Shown here: positions 1 through 10,014 of the stretch, piece after piece | How the letters are laid out: each line of letters starts with the position of its first letter | How positions within the stretch are numbered: position 1 is the first letter of the stretch | Assembly: GCA_947575805.1 (NCBI GenBank) | Contig: CANPOY010000016.1 | Coordinates: forward strand, 1 to 57,942 | From: an uncultured Lachnospiraceae bacterium | GTDB lineage: Bacteria; Bacillota; Clostridia; Lachnospirales; Lachnospiraceae | Reading direction: 5' to 3' | Length of the DNA: 57,942 nucleotides | Made by a program: the position numbers and the translations under genes | The notes under the pieces: generated by a model | What the model saw: only the letters and a program-made list of their open reading frames with translations | Told to the model about the DNA's origin: nothing | The model's database searches: none

Positions 1-650
1 GTAATTCCTTACTGGCTGTAAGGGGTATTAACCATAAATATATTGTAGTAGAAAAGGAATTACTTGATGATTTGCCGCCATATATGTATATAGTCAGTGA
101 AGGTACAAAGACAGAGCCTTATTATATTAAGGGTTTTGCGGATGCTATCAATTCAAAGTACTATGAGTTTTCTTCTGGCCCAAGAATATTTGTAAGAGGT
201 ACGGGTAGAAATACAAAGGGATTGCTAAGGTTTGCAAGAACACAGGTTGAGAAAGACTTTCCTCAGGCAGAAGTTGTTTGGTTGATGTATGATAAAGATG
301 ATTTTCCCCTAGATAATTTTGATAATACACAATATAGTGCGGAAAAGAGAAAAGATAGCAGACATTATAAAGTAGCATGGTCAAATGAGTGTATTGAATT
401 ATGGTTTGTCTTGCATTTTCAAGAATTGGCAGTAAATAATGGACGTGAACAATATCGGCAGATTTTAAAGCAAAAATGTGGCTATGAAAAGACACTTGAA
501 AATTTGTATGATATATTCAAAGATAAGACGGATGTTGCAATTCAGAGAGCAAAGCGGCAATACGAGTCATATAAAAATGAAACACCATCGAAAAGATGCC
601 CTGCTACAAGAGTGTATGAACTGGTTGAGGAATTGATGAAATATCTTTAA
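1..650 (+). CDS. RloB-like abortive-infection protein, 5'-truncated by window edge
   Basis: The reading frame is open from base 3, so the true start lies before the window; the first plausible in-window start (TTG at 72) has no good ribosome-binding site. The visible part matches the RloB/AbiLii family from memory: an N-terminal VSEGTKTEPYY motif, an acidic VWLMYDKDDF strand and the SNECIELWFVLHF block, which suggest a Toprim-like nuclease fold. RloB usually pairs with an upstream AAA-type ATPase (RloA/AbiLi) in two-gene anti-phage systems, and that partner would lie just left of the window. The codons are clearly more AT-rich than in the genes after 838, which suggests horizontal acquisition. 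Family assignment is fairly secure; antiphage activity is inferred from relatives. Confidence 0.75.
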   Translation, partial: NSLLAVRGINHKYIVVEKELLDDLPPYMYIVSEGTKTEPYYIKGFADAINSKYYEFSSGPRIFVRGTGRNTKGLLRFARTQVEKDFPQAEVVWLMYDKDDFPLDNFDNTQYSAEKRKDSRHYKVAWSNECIELWFVLHFQELAVNNGREQYRQILKQKCGYEKTLENLYDIFKDKTDVAIQRAKRQYESYKNETPSKRCPATRVYELVEELMKYL

Positions 651-687
651 CAAATCATGTAAATTGATAAAATTTTTTAGCCCTAAC

Positions 688-762
688 TTGACAGGAGAGT
701 ATGTGAGCCGGATCGAGAAGAAAGCGCTGAATAAGCTGCGGGAGAAATTCGAGCAGGGGTGA
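688..762 (+). pseudogene. C-terminal fragment of a sigma-K-like sporulation sigma factor
   Basis: Frame 1 up to the TGA at 760-762 reads TGEYVSRIEKKALNKLREKF and a few more residues. The YVSRIEKKAL block matches the end of region 4.2 of sigma-K (in Bacillus SYVSRIEKRAL) closely. Nothing upstream in this frame resembles a sigma factor, so only about 20 residues remain. A terminator follows 15 bases after the stop, as expected for a genuine gene 3' end. Upstream DNA is AT-rich and carries a defence gene. The simplest reading is that a mobile element interrupts, or integrated into, a sigK-like gene here, the fragment being its distal end. Whether excision restores a full gene cannot be seen. Confidence 0.6.
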
Positions 763-777
763 GCAGGGAATATGCAA

Positions 778-812
778 GGCTTGGGAGTTACGAAAACCCC
801 CAAGCCCTTTTT
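778..812 (+). terminator. Rho-independent terminator after sigma-K-like fragment
   Basis: GGCTTGGG (778-785) pairs with CCCAAGCC (799-806), followed by C and five T. It lies 15 bases downstream of the sigma fragment stop and ends just before the convergent regulator gene. Confidence 0.8.
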
Positions 813-837
813 CTGGCGTTTGATTGGGTCTGCAGCC

Positions 838-1962
838 TTATTGGGCGAAAATTGTTGCGTACTTTGGATTGCTTTTGATTGCATCCGTACATTCTACAGG
901 GAAAGACTGCATGTGCTCTTCAAACCACTCACGGTCCAGCGTAACAATACTTGGTCTGTAATCCTTTGCTTGATTGACTAACGGCGCCGTGAGCCGGAGT
1001 CCCTGTACTTGTTCAAATGCAAGGAAATGCTCCAATGCAGTCTCGCAATAACTCAAAGCGCGTCCGAAATCATTCAGATGAACGGCTATGGAAGAACAGT
1101 ACAGATAAAGCATACACATGTCGTTGTGAAAAATTCCGCAGTTGCCATCGTCAAATATGCTTTCATATAATCGTGCGGCGGCAAGCAGCGCGTCAAGCCC
1201 CGCCTGTGAATGTGAGAGCGAATGCTTTGACATAACAGCGTTTCTGAGCACTTTATTTAACTCGTGCAGCAGGCCAAGGATTGCCTCTCCGCGGTATTTT
1301 TCAGCTTTTTCGTCTATAGTCGTATCTGCAAGGAGTACCTCTCTGCTGATACTGACGGGCGACTGGGAAAGCGCTGTCCTTTCCGCATTTTCCTGATCGC
1401 CCATACAGGAATAAAGCCACATGAGAGAGAAGACTGCAGATGTACGGTGATCATTGTCAATTTCCTTTTTTATAACTTCTTCAAATAAGGATACCGCTTC
1501 TTTCCAGCATTCATTTTGGGCATTATACTCCCCATTGTACTGAAAAAAGCCGTTTCCTCTGACAGCTATTTTATGCGGTTCACTTTTTTGATAGCCCATG
1601 GCTACCAGGGCATTGGCAAGACGGTATTGAAGCTGCCATTCCGATGGAAACTCTGAAATTGCATTTCGGAGAAACTGAATGAGCCGCACATGATCTCCAT
1701 GTTTCTGTATTTGGTCTGCCTGTCCTATATACGACTGCAGTTTTGTCTCTCGTCCGACGCTGTCGTATCCGAAAAGCTCGTCTAACGTGATATGGAAATA
1801 ATTTGCGATTGCCGGAAGCATTTCTATATCGGGATATCCGCCGTTTGCTTCCCAGCGGGAGACGGCCTGATTGGTGACGCCGAGAGCCACCGCAAGATCC
1901 TCCTGCTTTTTTCTGTCGCGCTTACGCAGTTCCTTAATTTTTTCTCCAAGCTTGATTTGCAT
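838..1962 (-). CDS. XRE-family regulator with helical-repeat C-terminal domain
   Basis: This 374-residue protein has an N-terminal HTH_3 domain (residues about 5-60; EDLAVALGVTNQAVSRWE is the recognition region) and a long helical, TPR-like C-terminal part. Such architecture is typical of Firmicute regulators that sense a peptide or metabolite with the C-terminal domain. The start at 1962 is chosen because AGGAGG lies at 1968-1973 and the HTH begins directly after it; an upstream in-frame start at 2037 has no such site. The gene is divergent from the XRE regulator at 2327 and convergent with the sigma-K fragment. The target is unknown; its own promoter region is the obvious candidate. Confidence 0.8.
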   Translation of the reverse strand: MQIKLGEKIKELRKRDRKKQEDLAVALGVTNQAVSRWEANGGYPDIEMLPAIANYFHITLDELFGYDSVGRETKLQSYIGQADQIQKHGDHVRLIQFLRNAISEFPSEWQLQYRLANALVAMGYQKSEPHKIAVRGNGFFQYNGEYNAQNECWKEAVSLFEEVIKKEIDNDHRTSAVFSLMWLYSCMGDQENAERTALSQSPVSISREVLLADTTIDEKAEKYRGEAILGLLHELNKVLRNAVMSKHSLSHSQAGLDALLAAARLYESIFDDGNCGIFHNDMCMLYLYCSSIAVHLNDFGRALSYCETALEHFLAFEQVQGLRLTAPLVNQAKDYRPSIVTLDREWFEEHMQSFPVECTDAIKSNPKYATIFAQ

Positions 1963-2000
1963 ACTTGCCTCCTCTGTTTTCAGCTTATGGGTGTGCTTAC

Positions 2001-2030
2001 AGTATAGCAAAGAATCCCATGAATAAGCAA
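2001..2030 (-). promoter_or_regulatory. Sigma-A-type promoter for the 838-1962 regulator
   Basis: Read on the minus strand: TTGCTT (2030-2025), an 18-base spacer, TATACT (2006-2001), about 40 bases upstream of the ATG at 1962. Confidence 0.55.
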
Positions 2031-2237
2031 TTATCAATACGTTGTTTGCCGGTCAAGGCACAGTTGATTTGGGTGCTGTCTGCAGTGTATGTTCAATTAA
2101 GCAATTATTCTGTTGGATGAATACGATACGCCCCTTCAGGAAGCCCGGGTGCACGGCTGCCGGCAGAAGACGGTGTAGTTTATCAGAGGGAGGATGCGGC
2201 TCAACTCCTGCTTGAGTGCTTCTAAAAAAAGCGGTTA

Positions 2238-2266
2238 TTGTATTTTGCAAAGCCCTCTGTGATAAT
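2238..2266 (+). promoter_or_regulatory. Sigma-A-type promoter for the 2327 regulator
   Basis: TTGTAT (2238-2243), a 17-base spacer and GATAAT (2261-2266), about 60 bases before the start codon. Confidence 0.5.
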
Positions 2267-2326
2267 ATAAGTACAGCCGGCTGGAATGATGACAAGACAA
2301 TAACGAAAACAGGAGGACTTAAAGCC

Positions 2327-3274
2327 ATGAATATAATCGGAACGAATATCAGGAAGCTTCGGGGGGAACGGGGCGTTACACAGGAGCAGCTGGCGGATAA
2401 GCTTGCCATATCTTATCAGGCCGTATCCAAATGGGAGACCGGGGGAACGGTTCCCGATACCATGCTGCTGCCGAAGATTGCGGAGTTTTTCGAGGTTTCC
2501 ATTGACGACCTTTTTCATGAAAATATGACGGCATACCGCAATAGGGGATGTCGCCTGATTGCGCTTTATGAACAAAAGCCAGATACGGAAATTTTCGCCG
2601 AGGCGGAAAAGGAAATGCTGAAAAGCATTGATGCCCCGGTGTCGGAGGATGTTTACCTGCAGGCGGAGGATCTGCGCTCCCTGGCTGTCCTGTATCAGAA
2701 GCATGCCAGATTCTGCAGGGATAAAGCACTGGAATATTTTGATAAGGCAATAGAAAAGGGGAAACCTCTCCGCCGGCACCTGTATGCCTGTTTTGAACAG
2801 AGTAAGATCTTTTTCCTGTTCGAGATCAACAGGGGAGCGGAATGTGTGGAATACTATGAAGGGCTGATAAAGAAGGAGCCGGATAGCTGTGAAAATTATA
2901 TCTGCGGGATTGCGGCCTGCTGTCATGCGGGGCAGTATGAAAGGGCAAAGCAGCTGGCAGATGCGGCTCTGGCAGACTGGCCGGATAATGTGATGGTCTG
3001 CCATCTGGCAGGGGATGTCTGTGAGAAGCTGGAGCAGTACGATCAGGCTTTCCGGCATTGGAACAAGTCGGTGGAACTGAATAAAAAGCGTTCCCGGGAA
3101 ACCGGGGAGAACGGATTCTGTGATGCCCTGTATTCCATCGCCAGATGCTATCAGAAGCTGGGGGACAAAGAAAACGCACGGAAGGCCTGGAAGGAGGTCG
3201 CGGATTGGCTGGACGAGCGGGGATTTGAAATAGAAAGGGATTGGCCGCTGAAGATGGCGGAACAAATGACGTAA
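2327..3274 (+). CDS. XRE-family regulator with TPR-like C-terminal domain
   Basis: This 315-residue protein starts MNIIGTNIRKLRGERGV. It has an HTH_3 domain (about 5-60; EQLADKLAISYQAVSKWE) followed by helical repeats of TPR character (for example AGQYERAKQLADAAL and LGDKENARKAW). AGGAGG at 2311-2316 fixes the ATG at 2327; the open frame continues upstream but without a ribosome-binding site. It is divergent from a regulator of similar build (838-1962), separated by a 364-base region with a promoter for each. The ligand and target genes are not identifiable from the sequence. Confidence 0.8.
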   Translation: MNIIGTNIRKLRGERGVTQEQLADKLAISYQAVSKWETGGTVPDTMLLPKIAEFFEVSIDDLFHENMTAYRNRGCRLIALYEQKPDTEIFAEAEKEMLKSIDAPVSEDVYLQAEDLRSLAVLYQKHARFCRDKALEYFDKAIEKGKPLRRHLYACFEQSKIFFLFEINRGAECVEYYEGLIKKEPDSCENYICGIAACCHAGQYERAKQLADAALADWPDNVMVCHLAGDVCEKLEQYDQAFRHWNKSVELNKKRSRETGENGFCDALYSIARCYQKLGDKENARKAWKEVADWLDERGFEIERDWPLKMAEQMT

Positions 3275-3382
3275 ATAAACCTGATGTCAGTAGAAATCAT
3301 CAAGTCTGCTCATTCGTTACAGTGAACTGTCTGGACTGTTACGTTCATCCGCAAACCGGGTGTTGCAGATTTGATGATTTTC

Positions 3383-3411
3383 TTGTATATTGTTTCAAAA
3401 TCATGTATAAT
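3383..3411 (+). promoter_or_regulatory. Sigma-A-type promoter for the chemoreceptor-PilZ gene
   Basis: TTGTAT (3383-3388), a 17-base spacer and a consensus TATAAT (3406-3411), followed by a GGAGG ribosome-binding site (3475-3479) before the ATG at 3486. Confidence 0.65.
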
Positions 3412-3485
3412 GGTGTGCAAAACAGTATCTGTCCCCAGGACAATCCACCCGGAATGTGGGGAGACCGGTATTTGGAGGTATACAC

Positions 3486-5093
3486 ATGAAAAACTTATTT
3501 TCCCGGAAGAACAAGGCGCAGCAGGAGGCCGGGCCGGGCAGGGACGCGGATGTTATTTTTTCCACGGTGGAGCAGGTTAAGTCTGCCAGTACGGAGATTG
3601 TGGACGGGGTGACGATCGTACGGGATCTTGCCGACGAGAACAAGCACAGCGCCAACACCGTGGTGGGAAATATGGAGGAGCTGACAGAGCAGAATTCCGT
3701 CCTGTCCGGGAAAACGGAATCCACCATACATATGACGGGTGACATTCAGAAGCAGATGGAAAACATCGCCTCCATGATCTCCCAGATGGTGCTGCTGGTA
3801 AACGAAACCAATAAACATGCCGGTACAAGCTCAAAGGAGCTGGCGGAGGTGGTGAGGTCTACCCATACCATGGCCGAGCTGTCAGGGGATGTCAGCCGCA
3901 TTGTGGCAGAATTTTCGGAAGAGTTCGCCAGGGTAAAGGAAGAGACCGTTTCTATTGAAGACATTACGTCACAGACGAATCTGCTCTCTTTAAACGCGTC
4001 TATTGAGGCGGCCAGAGCAGGCGCAGCCGGCCGCGGCTTTGCGGTGGTGGCTGACGAGATCCGCAAGCTCAGTGACGAGACACAGAATTCCTCCGCCCGT
4101 ATTATGAACGCGCTGAACCGTCTGGAACAGACCTCCGCGAGGATGACGGAAGCCATTGAAAAGGTAATTCAGCTGATTCAAATGAACCTGCAGAAAATCA
4201 CGGAGGTGGATACCAGTGTGGTCAGCATCTCGAAGGATTCACAGCAGATGAACAGCAGCATTTCCATCATTGACAGTGCCGTGAAAGAGGTAGAGCAGTC
4301 CAACCGGAGCATGGTGGAAAATATGCAGCAGATGTCCGAGGCTATGTCCGTGATGAGCAGTTATGTGGAAAACGCATCCGATAACGCCAAGAGTATGCTG
4401 CAGAAATATGAGCAGACCACTGCCAATGTGGGTAAAATCGAGGCTTCCGTGGGCAATCTGGTGGTGAGGCTGGGAGAAAGCGGATTTATGGGAATTCATG
4501 ATGCCAAGCCGGGAAGCAAGGTCTCTATTATCACGCTGGACAGGGACGGATCGCCGGACAGGGAATATTACGGGCAGGTGGTGCGCCAGCAGGGATCGGA
4601 GGCGGTGATAGACGTGAGCCCCAAGACCATTCCCCAGGGGGCGGACAGCAGCGGGCGCTTTCAATTGCAGATGATCCTGGGAAATGTTCTGTATCTGTGG
4701 TCTGACGTCACGGTTTCTGCGTTTTCAGAGGGCGGGGGTACTTATTATCGGGTGGCGGCAAATGCCAATCCGAAGGTAATGACACGGAAGAAAAATCCCC
4801 GGCTGGACATTCACTGCTCCTGTGAGGTTGTCATCGAGGGCAATCCGAAAACCTATCGCGGGAAAATGCTGGATATAAGCGCCAACGGAATGGCATTTAC
4901 CGCTACGGATCCGGTCTTTGCATGTGCGGAAAAGAAAATGATAACGGTCACCATCCCGGAGCTTCCCGTTCCCAAGGCCCGCACGGTGCAGGCTTACATT
5001 ATGCGCTGTAAACAGGGAAGCGGGGAATATATTTTAGGCTGCCGCCTGTCGGAGAATAACCTGGCAATCCAGCAGTATATCGAGACCCGGTAA
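3486..5093 (+). CDS. Cytosolic methyl-accepting chemotaxis protein fused to YcgR/PilZ module
   Basis: This 535-residue protein starts [10 protein letters not shown] after GGAGG. Residues about 30-320 form a long helical MCP signalling domain with the conserved hairpin tip near 162-198 ([20 protein letters not shown]). There is no signal peptide, membrane segment or extracellular sensor, so it is a soluble receptor. Residues about 325-430 resemble the N-terminal domain of YcgR, and 434-535 form a PilZ domain with an RKKNPR arginine motif and DISANG (the D/N-x-S-x-x-G motif), the usual cyclic-di-GMP contacts. It probably couples c-di-GMP to a chemotaxis-type CheA/CheW array. No other chemotaxis gene is adjacent; cheR lies about 49 kb away. 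The domain calls are confident; the fusion's function is inferred. Confidence 0.85.
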   Translation: MKNLFSRKNKAQQEAGPGRDADVIFSTVEQVKSASTEIVDGVTIVRDLADENKHSANTVVGNMEELTEQNSVLSGKTESTIHMTGDIQKQMENIASMISQMVLLVNETNKHAGTSSKELAEVVRSTHTMAELSGDVSRIVAEFSEEFARVKEETVSIEDITSQTNLLSLNASIEAARAGAAGRGFAVVADEIRKLSDETQNSSARIMNALNRLEQTSARMTEAIEKVIQLIQMNLQKITEVDTSVVSISKDSQQMNSSISIIDSAVKEVEQSNRSMVENMQQMSEAMSVMSSYVENASDNAKSMLQKYEQTTANVGKIEASVGNLVVRLGESGFMGIHDAKPGSKVSIITLDRDGSPDREYYGQVVRQQGSEAVIDVSPKTIPQGADSSGRFQLQMILGNVLYLWSDVTVSAFSEGGGTYYRVAANANPKVMTRKKNPRLDIHCSCEVVIEGNPKTYRGKMLDISANGMAFTATDPVFACAEKKMITVTIPELPVPKARTVQAYIMRCKQGSGEYILGCRLSENNLAIQQYIETR

Positions 5094-5099
5094 AAAATA

Positions 5100-5128
5100 T
5101 GAATATTTTTCCATCTTGTCCATATAAT
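5100..5128 (+). promoter_or_regulatory. Possible promoter for the small coiled-coil gene
   Basis: A consensus TATAAT at 5123-5128 has only a weak -35 (TGAATA, 5100-5105) at 17 bases. It sits just after the PilZ-gene stop and 48 bases before the ATG at 5177. Confidence 0.4.
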
Positions 5129-5176
5129 AGAATAATAGAACTATGACTATGAGGTTCGTGAGGAAAGGAGACCGCT

Positions 5177-5416
5177 ATGGCAAGAGGACAACGCAAGACA
5201 CTGGAGGAAAAGATTACTGCCAAGGAGGAGCTGATCGATGCGCTGATGACCCGGGTGGAATCAGAGAAACGGGAATTGGAGGAGCTGTATCAGGAGAAGC
5301 GGATCAAGGAGCTGGAGACAGTCAGCGAGTTGATTGAAGACTCCGGGCTGCAGCCGGAGGAGGTGGCCGCAGTACTGCAGCAGTACCTGGAAGAGCGGGC
5401 AGAAGCGGCATCGTGA
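5177..5416 (+). CDS. Small charged coiled-coil protein (79 aa)
   Basis: The ATG at 5177 has a good ribosome-binding site (GGAAAGGAG). The product is almost entirely helical and charged: a basic N-terminus (MARGQRKTLEEK), a heptad-like coiled coil over residues about 8-55, and a C-terminal acidic helix. I do not recognise a named family. It follows the MCP-PilZ gene by 83 bases in the same direction and ends just before a shared bidirectional terminator. It could be co-transcribed with the receptor or driven by the weak promoter in the gap. Function unknown. Confidence 0.7.
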   Translation: MARGQRKTLEEKITAKEELIDALMTRVESEKRELEELYQEKRIKELETVSELIEDSGLQPEEVAAVLQQYLEERAEAAS

Positions 5417-5440
5417 AAAGGAGTACAGTACCGGATTGAA

Positions 5441-5482
5441 AAGAACCCCTGTTGGGCGGCGGCCCGATAGAGGTTCTTTTTT
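5441..5482. terminator. Bidirectional terminator between convergent genes
   Basis: AAGAACC at 5441-5447 pairs with GGTTCTT at about 5472-5478, with a GC-rich inner hairpin (TTGGGCGG...). T-runs on the + strand and the A-rich left flank let it serve both the 5177 gene and the convergent activase gene. Confidence 0.75.
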
Positions 5483-5507
5483 GACCGTGCGCAGGACGCA
5501 CATTTCT

Positions 5508-8500
5508 TTATTCCAGATTTCTGATTGCGGTGGAAAGCATCAGTTTGATTCTGTTCAATTGGTTCACCTCGCTGGCACCGGGGTCATAGTCGATGGCCAC
5601 AATATTGGAGGCGGGGTAGGTCTTCCGCAGGGCCTTGATGACGCCTTTGCCCACCACGTGGTTGGGCAGACAGCCGAAGGGCTGGGTACATACAATATTG
5701 GGCACGCCGTCGTGGATCAGCTCCACCATTTCGCCGGTCAGGAACCAGCCTTCCCCGGTCTGGTTGCCGATGGAGACGATGGGCTCCGCAAAGCCGGCAA
5801 TTTCCCTGATAGGAGTGGGCGGCGTAAAGTGCCTGCTCTTTTTCAGTTCCTTCACGGAAGCGCCCCGCAGTACATGCTCAATGGCCCAGATCCCCAGCCT
5901 GGCGTTGCGGGCGGATTTTTTGCTGGTGCCCAGATTCTCAGCCTTGTACACCTGGTTATAGAAGCAGTAGAGCATAAAGTCGATCAGGTCAGGCACCACG
6001 GCCTCTGCGCCCTCGCTTTCCAGCAGCTCTACCAGGTGATTGTTTCCCGCAGGGGAGAATTTCACCAGAATTTCACCTACGATGCCTACCCGGGGCTTGC
6101 GGATGTCCAGAACCGGGATACTGTCAAAATCCCGTATTATTTCCCGGCAGAGACGGTTGAATTTGAACAGGCTGACATGCTTGCCGGAGACAAATTCCCG
6201 GGCTGTTTTCAGCCATTTTTCGTGCATGGCATCCACACTGCCGGGGGTGGCCTCATAGGGGCGCATACGGTAAACGCAGCGCATAAAGATGTCGCCGAAC
6301 TGGGCGCCCATGGCGGCTCTCAGCATCATATCCGCGTTCAGACGGAAGCCCGGATTGCTCTCGATGCCTGCCAGATTCAAAGAGATCACGGGAATCTGCT
6401 CCATATCTGCCTTCCGCAGTGCCCGCCGGATGAAGCCTACATAATTGGTGGCCCGGCAGCCGCCGCCGGTCTGGCTCATAATGATGGCAGTCCTGTTCAG
6501 GTCATATTTGCCGGAAAGCAGGGCCTCCATGATCTGCCCCACTACCAGCAGGGAGGGGTAGCAGGCGTCGTTGTTTACATACCTTAAGCCCATATCCACG
6601 GAATGTCTGTTGTCATTGTCCAGCACCACAAAGTGATAGCCGCAGGCATTGAAGGCCGCTTCCAGGATCTCAAAATGAATGGGTGACATCTGAGGGCAGA
6701 TAATGGTATACTTTTCCCGCATTTCCTCGGTAAAGGGCACCTTTTGGATTGCCGAAGAGCGCAGTGTGCGCTGTTTCTGCGTTTTCTCCCGCACTCTGAT
6801 TGCGGAGAGCAGGGAGCGGATCCTTATCCTGGCAGCGCCCAGGTTGTTTACTTCATCGATTTTCAGGCAGGTGTAGATCTTATCCGAGCCTGACAGAATG
6901 TCGTTCACCTGATCCGTGGTCACGGCGTCCAGGCCGCAGCCGAAGGAATTGAGCTGGATCAGATCCAGATTCTCGGTGTGCTTCACATAGCTGGCGGCGG
7001 CATAGAGCCGGGAATGATACATCCATTGATCGGATACAATCAGGGGCCTCTCGGGGACGCCTAAGTGGGCAACGGAATCCTCTGTCAGCACCGCCATGTC
7101 AAAGGAGGTGATCAGCTCCGGAATCCCGTGGTTGATCTCCGGATCCAGGTGATAAGGGCGTCCGGCCAGCACGATGCCGCGCTTCCCGGTATCCTTCAGA
7201 TATTTCAGGGTCTCCTCCCCCTTTTTCCGTACATCTGCCCGAACCTGATCCAGTTCCTTCCATGCCGCTTCTGCCGCCTCCCGGATTTCCCTGGGGGGAA
7301 GCTCGGTAAATTCCTTCAGCAGGGCACCGGTTACGGTGTCAATGTCCCGGAAGGACATAAACGGATTCCGCAGTCTGAAACCACCCTCGGATATTTCCTC
7401 TACATTGTTCTTGATATTCTCGGAATAAGAGGTGACAATGGGGCAGTTGTAGTGGTTGTTTGCTCCCGGTACCTCGTCTCTTTCGTAGAAGAGCGCAGGG
7501 TAGAAAATGAAGTCCACCCCCTGCTTAATCAGCCAGGTCACATGTCCGTGGGCAAGCTTTGCGGGGTAGCATTCGGATTCACTGGGAATGGATTCGATGC
7601 CCAGCTCATAAATCTTTCGATTGGAGCTGGGGGAAAGCACCACCCGGTATCCCAGTCTGGTGAAAAAGACATGCCAGAAGGGATAATTTTCATACATATT
7701 CAGGACTCTGGGGATGCCTACCGTGCCCCTGGAAGCCTGCGTCGGCTCCAGAGAAGGGTAGGAAAAGAGTCTCTGCAGCTTATATTCAAAAAGGTTGGGT
7801 ACATTGCCCGCGTTTTTGCGTCCGCCGATACCCCGCTCACAGCGGTTGCCGGAGATGAACTGCCGGCCGCCGGAGAATTTGCTGATGGTAAGGCGGCAGT
7901 TGTTGGTGCAGCCCTTGCATCTGGCCATACTGGTCTCGTACTGCAGGTCGCAGATTTTTTCATAGGAGAGCATATCGCTCTGTTCTCCCTCTTCATAACG
8001 TTCCCTGGCGATCAGGGCAGCGCCAAAGGCGCCCATGATGCCTGCAATGTCGGGACGAATCGCCTCGCAGCCCGCGATTTTTTCAAAGCTGCGCAGGACG
8101 GCGTCGTTATAAAAGGTACCGCCCTGTACCACGATATTCCGGCCCAGCTCCGAGGCATCGGATACCTTGATGACCTTAAACAGTGCGTTTTTGATGACGG
8201 AATAAGCCAGTCCCGCGGAAATATCCGCCACGCTGGCGCCTTCTTTCTGGGCCTGCTTTACCTTGGAATTCATAAACACGGTACAGCGCGTCCCCAGGTC
8301 GATGGGATGCTCCGCAAAGAGCGCGGCCCTGGCAAAGTCCTGAACACTGTAATTTAAGGATTTGGCAAAGGTTTCTATAAAGGAGCCGCAGCCGGAGGAA
8401 CAGGCTTCGTTGAGCTGTACGCTGTCCACAGTCTGATCTTTGATCTTGATACACTTCATGTCCTGGCCGCCGATGTCCAGAATACAGTCAACATCAGGAT

Positions 8501-9743
8501 TAAAGAATGCGGCGGCATAGTAATGAGCCACGGTCTCCACCTCGCCGTCGTCCAGCAGGAAAGCGGCCTTCATCAACGCTTCGCCGTAACCGGTGGAGCA
8601 GGCGCGGACAATATGCACATCCTCCGGCAGCAGTCCATAGATTTCCTTTAAGGAGCGGATTGCCGTCTTCAAAGGGCTGCCGTCATTGCTGCTGTAAAAG
8701 GAATAAAGCAGGGAGCCGTCCTGGCCCACCAGAGCAATTTTGGTGGTGGTGCTGCCCGCGTCTATTCCCAGAAACGCGTTGCCCTTGTAGGAGGCAAGCT
8801 CCGAGGTGTTCACGTGATGGCGGCGGTGGCGCTCCTGAAATTCGTCATATGCCGCCTGGTCGGTAAACAGGGGCTCCATGCGCTCCACTTCAAATTCTAT
8901 TTTGATCTGGCCGGAGAGCTTTGCTGCCATTTCGTCCAGGGTAAAGATAACCTTGCCGTCCGTGTTCAGCGCAGAACCGATGGCGGCAAAGAGGTGGGAA
9001 TTATCCGTGTTGATAATGTGCTCGTCATCCAGCTTCAGAGTGCGGATAAACGCTGCCTGAAGCTCCGAGAGAAAGTGCAGGGGGCCGCCCAGGAACGCCA
9101 CGTGTCCCCTGATGGGCTTACCGCAGGCCAGGCCGGAGATGGTCTGGTTTACCACTGCCTGAAAGATGGAGGCGGCCAGATCCTCTTTGGTGGCGCCTTC
9201 GTTGATCAGAGGCTGGATGTCCGTCTTGGCAAACACACCGCAGCGGGCGGCTATGTCGTACAGGGATTTGTAATTTTTGGCATACTCATTTAAACCGGCG
9301 GCGTCCGTCTGGATCAGGGATGCCATCTGGTCAATAAAGGAACCGGTACCGCCGGCGCAGATACCGTTCATACGCTGTTCTACATTGCCGTCTTCAAAAT
9401 AAATGATTTTTGCGTCCTCGCCGCCCAGCTCAATGGCAACGTCTGTCCCGGGAGCAAGCTCTCTGAGGGAGGTGGCGACGGCGATAACCTCCTGGGTAAA
9501 AGGAACGCCCAGGTGGTTTGCCAGGGTCAGCCCCCCCGATCCGGTGATCATGGGACAGAGAGTGAGATTACCCAGCGCTTTACGTGCTTTATTTAAAAGA
9601 GAGGAAAGGGTTTCCCGGATATTGGCATAATGGCGTTCATAATCGGAAAACAAAATATGATGCTGTGCATCCAGTATTGCGATCTTAACTGTAGTGGAAC
9701 CGATGTCAATGCCAAGAGCGGCAGCATTGTTGGTCATTTCCAT
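5508..9743 (-). CDS. Acyl-CoA dehydratase activase (HgdC-type) fusion, 1411 aa
   Basis: Two ASKHA ATPase domains of the BcrAD/BadF/HgdC type come first: residues about 8-265 ([15 protein letters not shown], then [13 protein letters not shown] and [12 protein letters not shown]) and about 320-590 ([14 protein letters not shown], then [13 protein letters not shown] and [12 protein letters not shown]). The cysteines in each correspond to those holding the bridging [4Fe-4S] cluster in HgdC. A cysteine patch (CKGCTNNC, about 615) and a long HgdB/DUF2229-like region follow. Such proteins use ATP to inject a low-potential electron into 2-hydroxyacyl-CoA or related dehydratases. The start at 9743 has AGGAAGG ten bases upstream. 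No dehydratase subunits are adjacent, so the substrate is unknown. Confidence 0.85.
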   Translation of the reverse strand: MEMTNNAAALGIDIGSTTVKIAILDAQHHILFSDYERHYANIRETLSSLLNKARKALGNLTLCPMITGSGGLTLANHLGVPFTQEVIAVATSLRELAPGTDVAIELGGEDAKIIYFEDGNVEQRMNGICAGGTGSFIDQMASLIQTDAAGLNEYAKNYKSLYDIAARCGVFAKTDIQPLINEGATKEDLAASIFQAVVNQTISGLACGKPIRGHVAFLGGPLHFLSELQAAFIRTLKLDDEHIINTDNSHLFAAIGSALNTDGKVIFTLDEMAAKLSGQIKIEFEVERMEPLFTDQAAYDEFQERHRRHHVNTSELASYKGNAFLGIDAGSTTTKIALVGQDGSLLYSFYSSNDGSPLKTAIRSLKEIYGLLPEDVHIVRACSTGYGEALMKAAFLLDDGEVETVAHYYAAAFFNPDVDCILDIGGQDMKCIKIKDQTVDSVQLNEACSSGCGSFIETFAKSLNYSVQDFARAALFAEHPIDLGTRCTVFMNSKVKQAQKEGASVADISAGLAYSVIKNALFKVIKVSDASELGRNIVVQGGTFYNDAVLRSFEKIAGCEAIRPDIAGIMGAFGAALIARERYEEGEQSDMLSYEKICDLQYETSMARCKGCTNNCRLTISKFSGGRQFISGNRCERGIGGRKNAGNVPNLFEYKLQRLFSYPSLEPTQASRGTVGIPRVLNMYENYPFWHVFFTRLGYRVVLSPSSNRKIYELGIESIPSESECYPAKLAHGHVTWLIKQGVDFIFYPALFYERDEVPGANNHYNCPIVTSYSENIKNNVEEISEGGFRLRNPFMSFRDIDTVTGALLKEFTELPPREIREAAEAAWKELDQVRADVRKKGEETLKYLKDTGKRGIVLAGRPYHLDPEINHGIPELITSFDMAVLTEDSVAHLGVPERPLIVSDQWMYHSRLYAAASYVKHTENLDLIQLNSFGCGLDAVTTDQVNDILSGSDKIYTCLKIDEVNNLGAARIRIRSLLSAIRVREKTQKQRTLRSSAIQKVPFTEEMREKYTIICPQMSPIHFEILEAAFNACGYHFVVLDNDNRHSVDMGLRYVNNDACYPSLLVVGQIMEALLSGKYDLNRTAIIMSQTGGGCRATNYVGFIRRALRKADMEQIPVISLNLAGIESNPGFRLNADMMLRAAMGAQFGDIFMRCVYRMRPYEATPGSVDAMHEKWLKTAREFVSGKHVSLFKFNRLCREIIRDFDSIPVLDIRKPRVGIVGEILVKFSPAGNNHLVELLESEGAEAVVPDLIDFMLYCFYNQVYKAENLGTSKKSARNARLGIWAIEHVLRGASVKELKKSRHFTPPTPIREIAGFAEPIVSIGNQTGEGWFLTGEMVELIHDGVPNIVCTQPFGCLPNHVVGKGVIKALRKTYPASNIVAIDYDPGASEVNQLNRIKLMLSTAIRNLE

Positions 9744-9922
9744 TCAGACACGTCCTTCCTGTGAGTGGTTCTTTAACTGTACTTAAAATTGTTTGGCTAT
9801 GTGTGTTACATGATCCGACACACGAAGCTATTATACGACATGAAAGCTAAAAAAGCAACGAACAAAGGATATGAAATGTTTATGAAAATACTGATTTTTC
9901 TCTTAAAAATGGAAATGGTTGG

Positions 9923-9951
9923 TTTACTTATAGGGGAGGGCATGATACAAT
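9923..9951 (+). promoter_or_regulatory. Possible promoter for the rhomboid-like gene
   Basis: TTTACT (9923-9928), a 17-base spacer and TACAAT (9946-9951), 63 bases before the start. The rest of the 9744-10014 gap holds no gene I can support. Confidence 0.5.
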
Positions 9952-10014
9952 GTATGCGTGAAATCGCCGACTTAATGCACAGGCAGAACGATTGCTGAAA
10001 GGAATTGATACTAT

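Larger units (their letters stand above)
1963..2326. other. Intergenic region between divergent regulators
   Basis: About 360 bases without a convincing gene. It holds a minus-strand promoter (2001-2030), a plus-strand promoter (2238-2266) and the two ribosome-binding sites. I see no operator palindrome or RNA structure in the middle part (2050-2230), and the open frames there overlap start regions and lack ribosome-binding sites. Confidence 0.6.

Noticed and set aside
2222..3265. 347-residue frame on the - strand
   Set aside because: Antisense to a clear XRE regulator.
5334..6587. 417-residue open frame on the + strand
   Set aside because: It lies opposite the 1411-residue activase, has no ribosome-binding site and shows no family features; it is a shadow of the GC-biased minus-strand gene.
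7065..8357. 430-residue open frame on the + strand
   Set aside because: Antisense to the same activase; composition typical of reverse-frame translation.
9789..9998. 69-residue frame upstream of the rhomboid-like gene
   Set aside because: No ribosome-binding site, it overlaps a likely promoter, and the sequence looks like translated AT-rich spacer.
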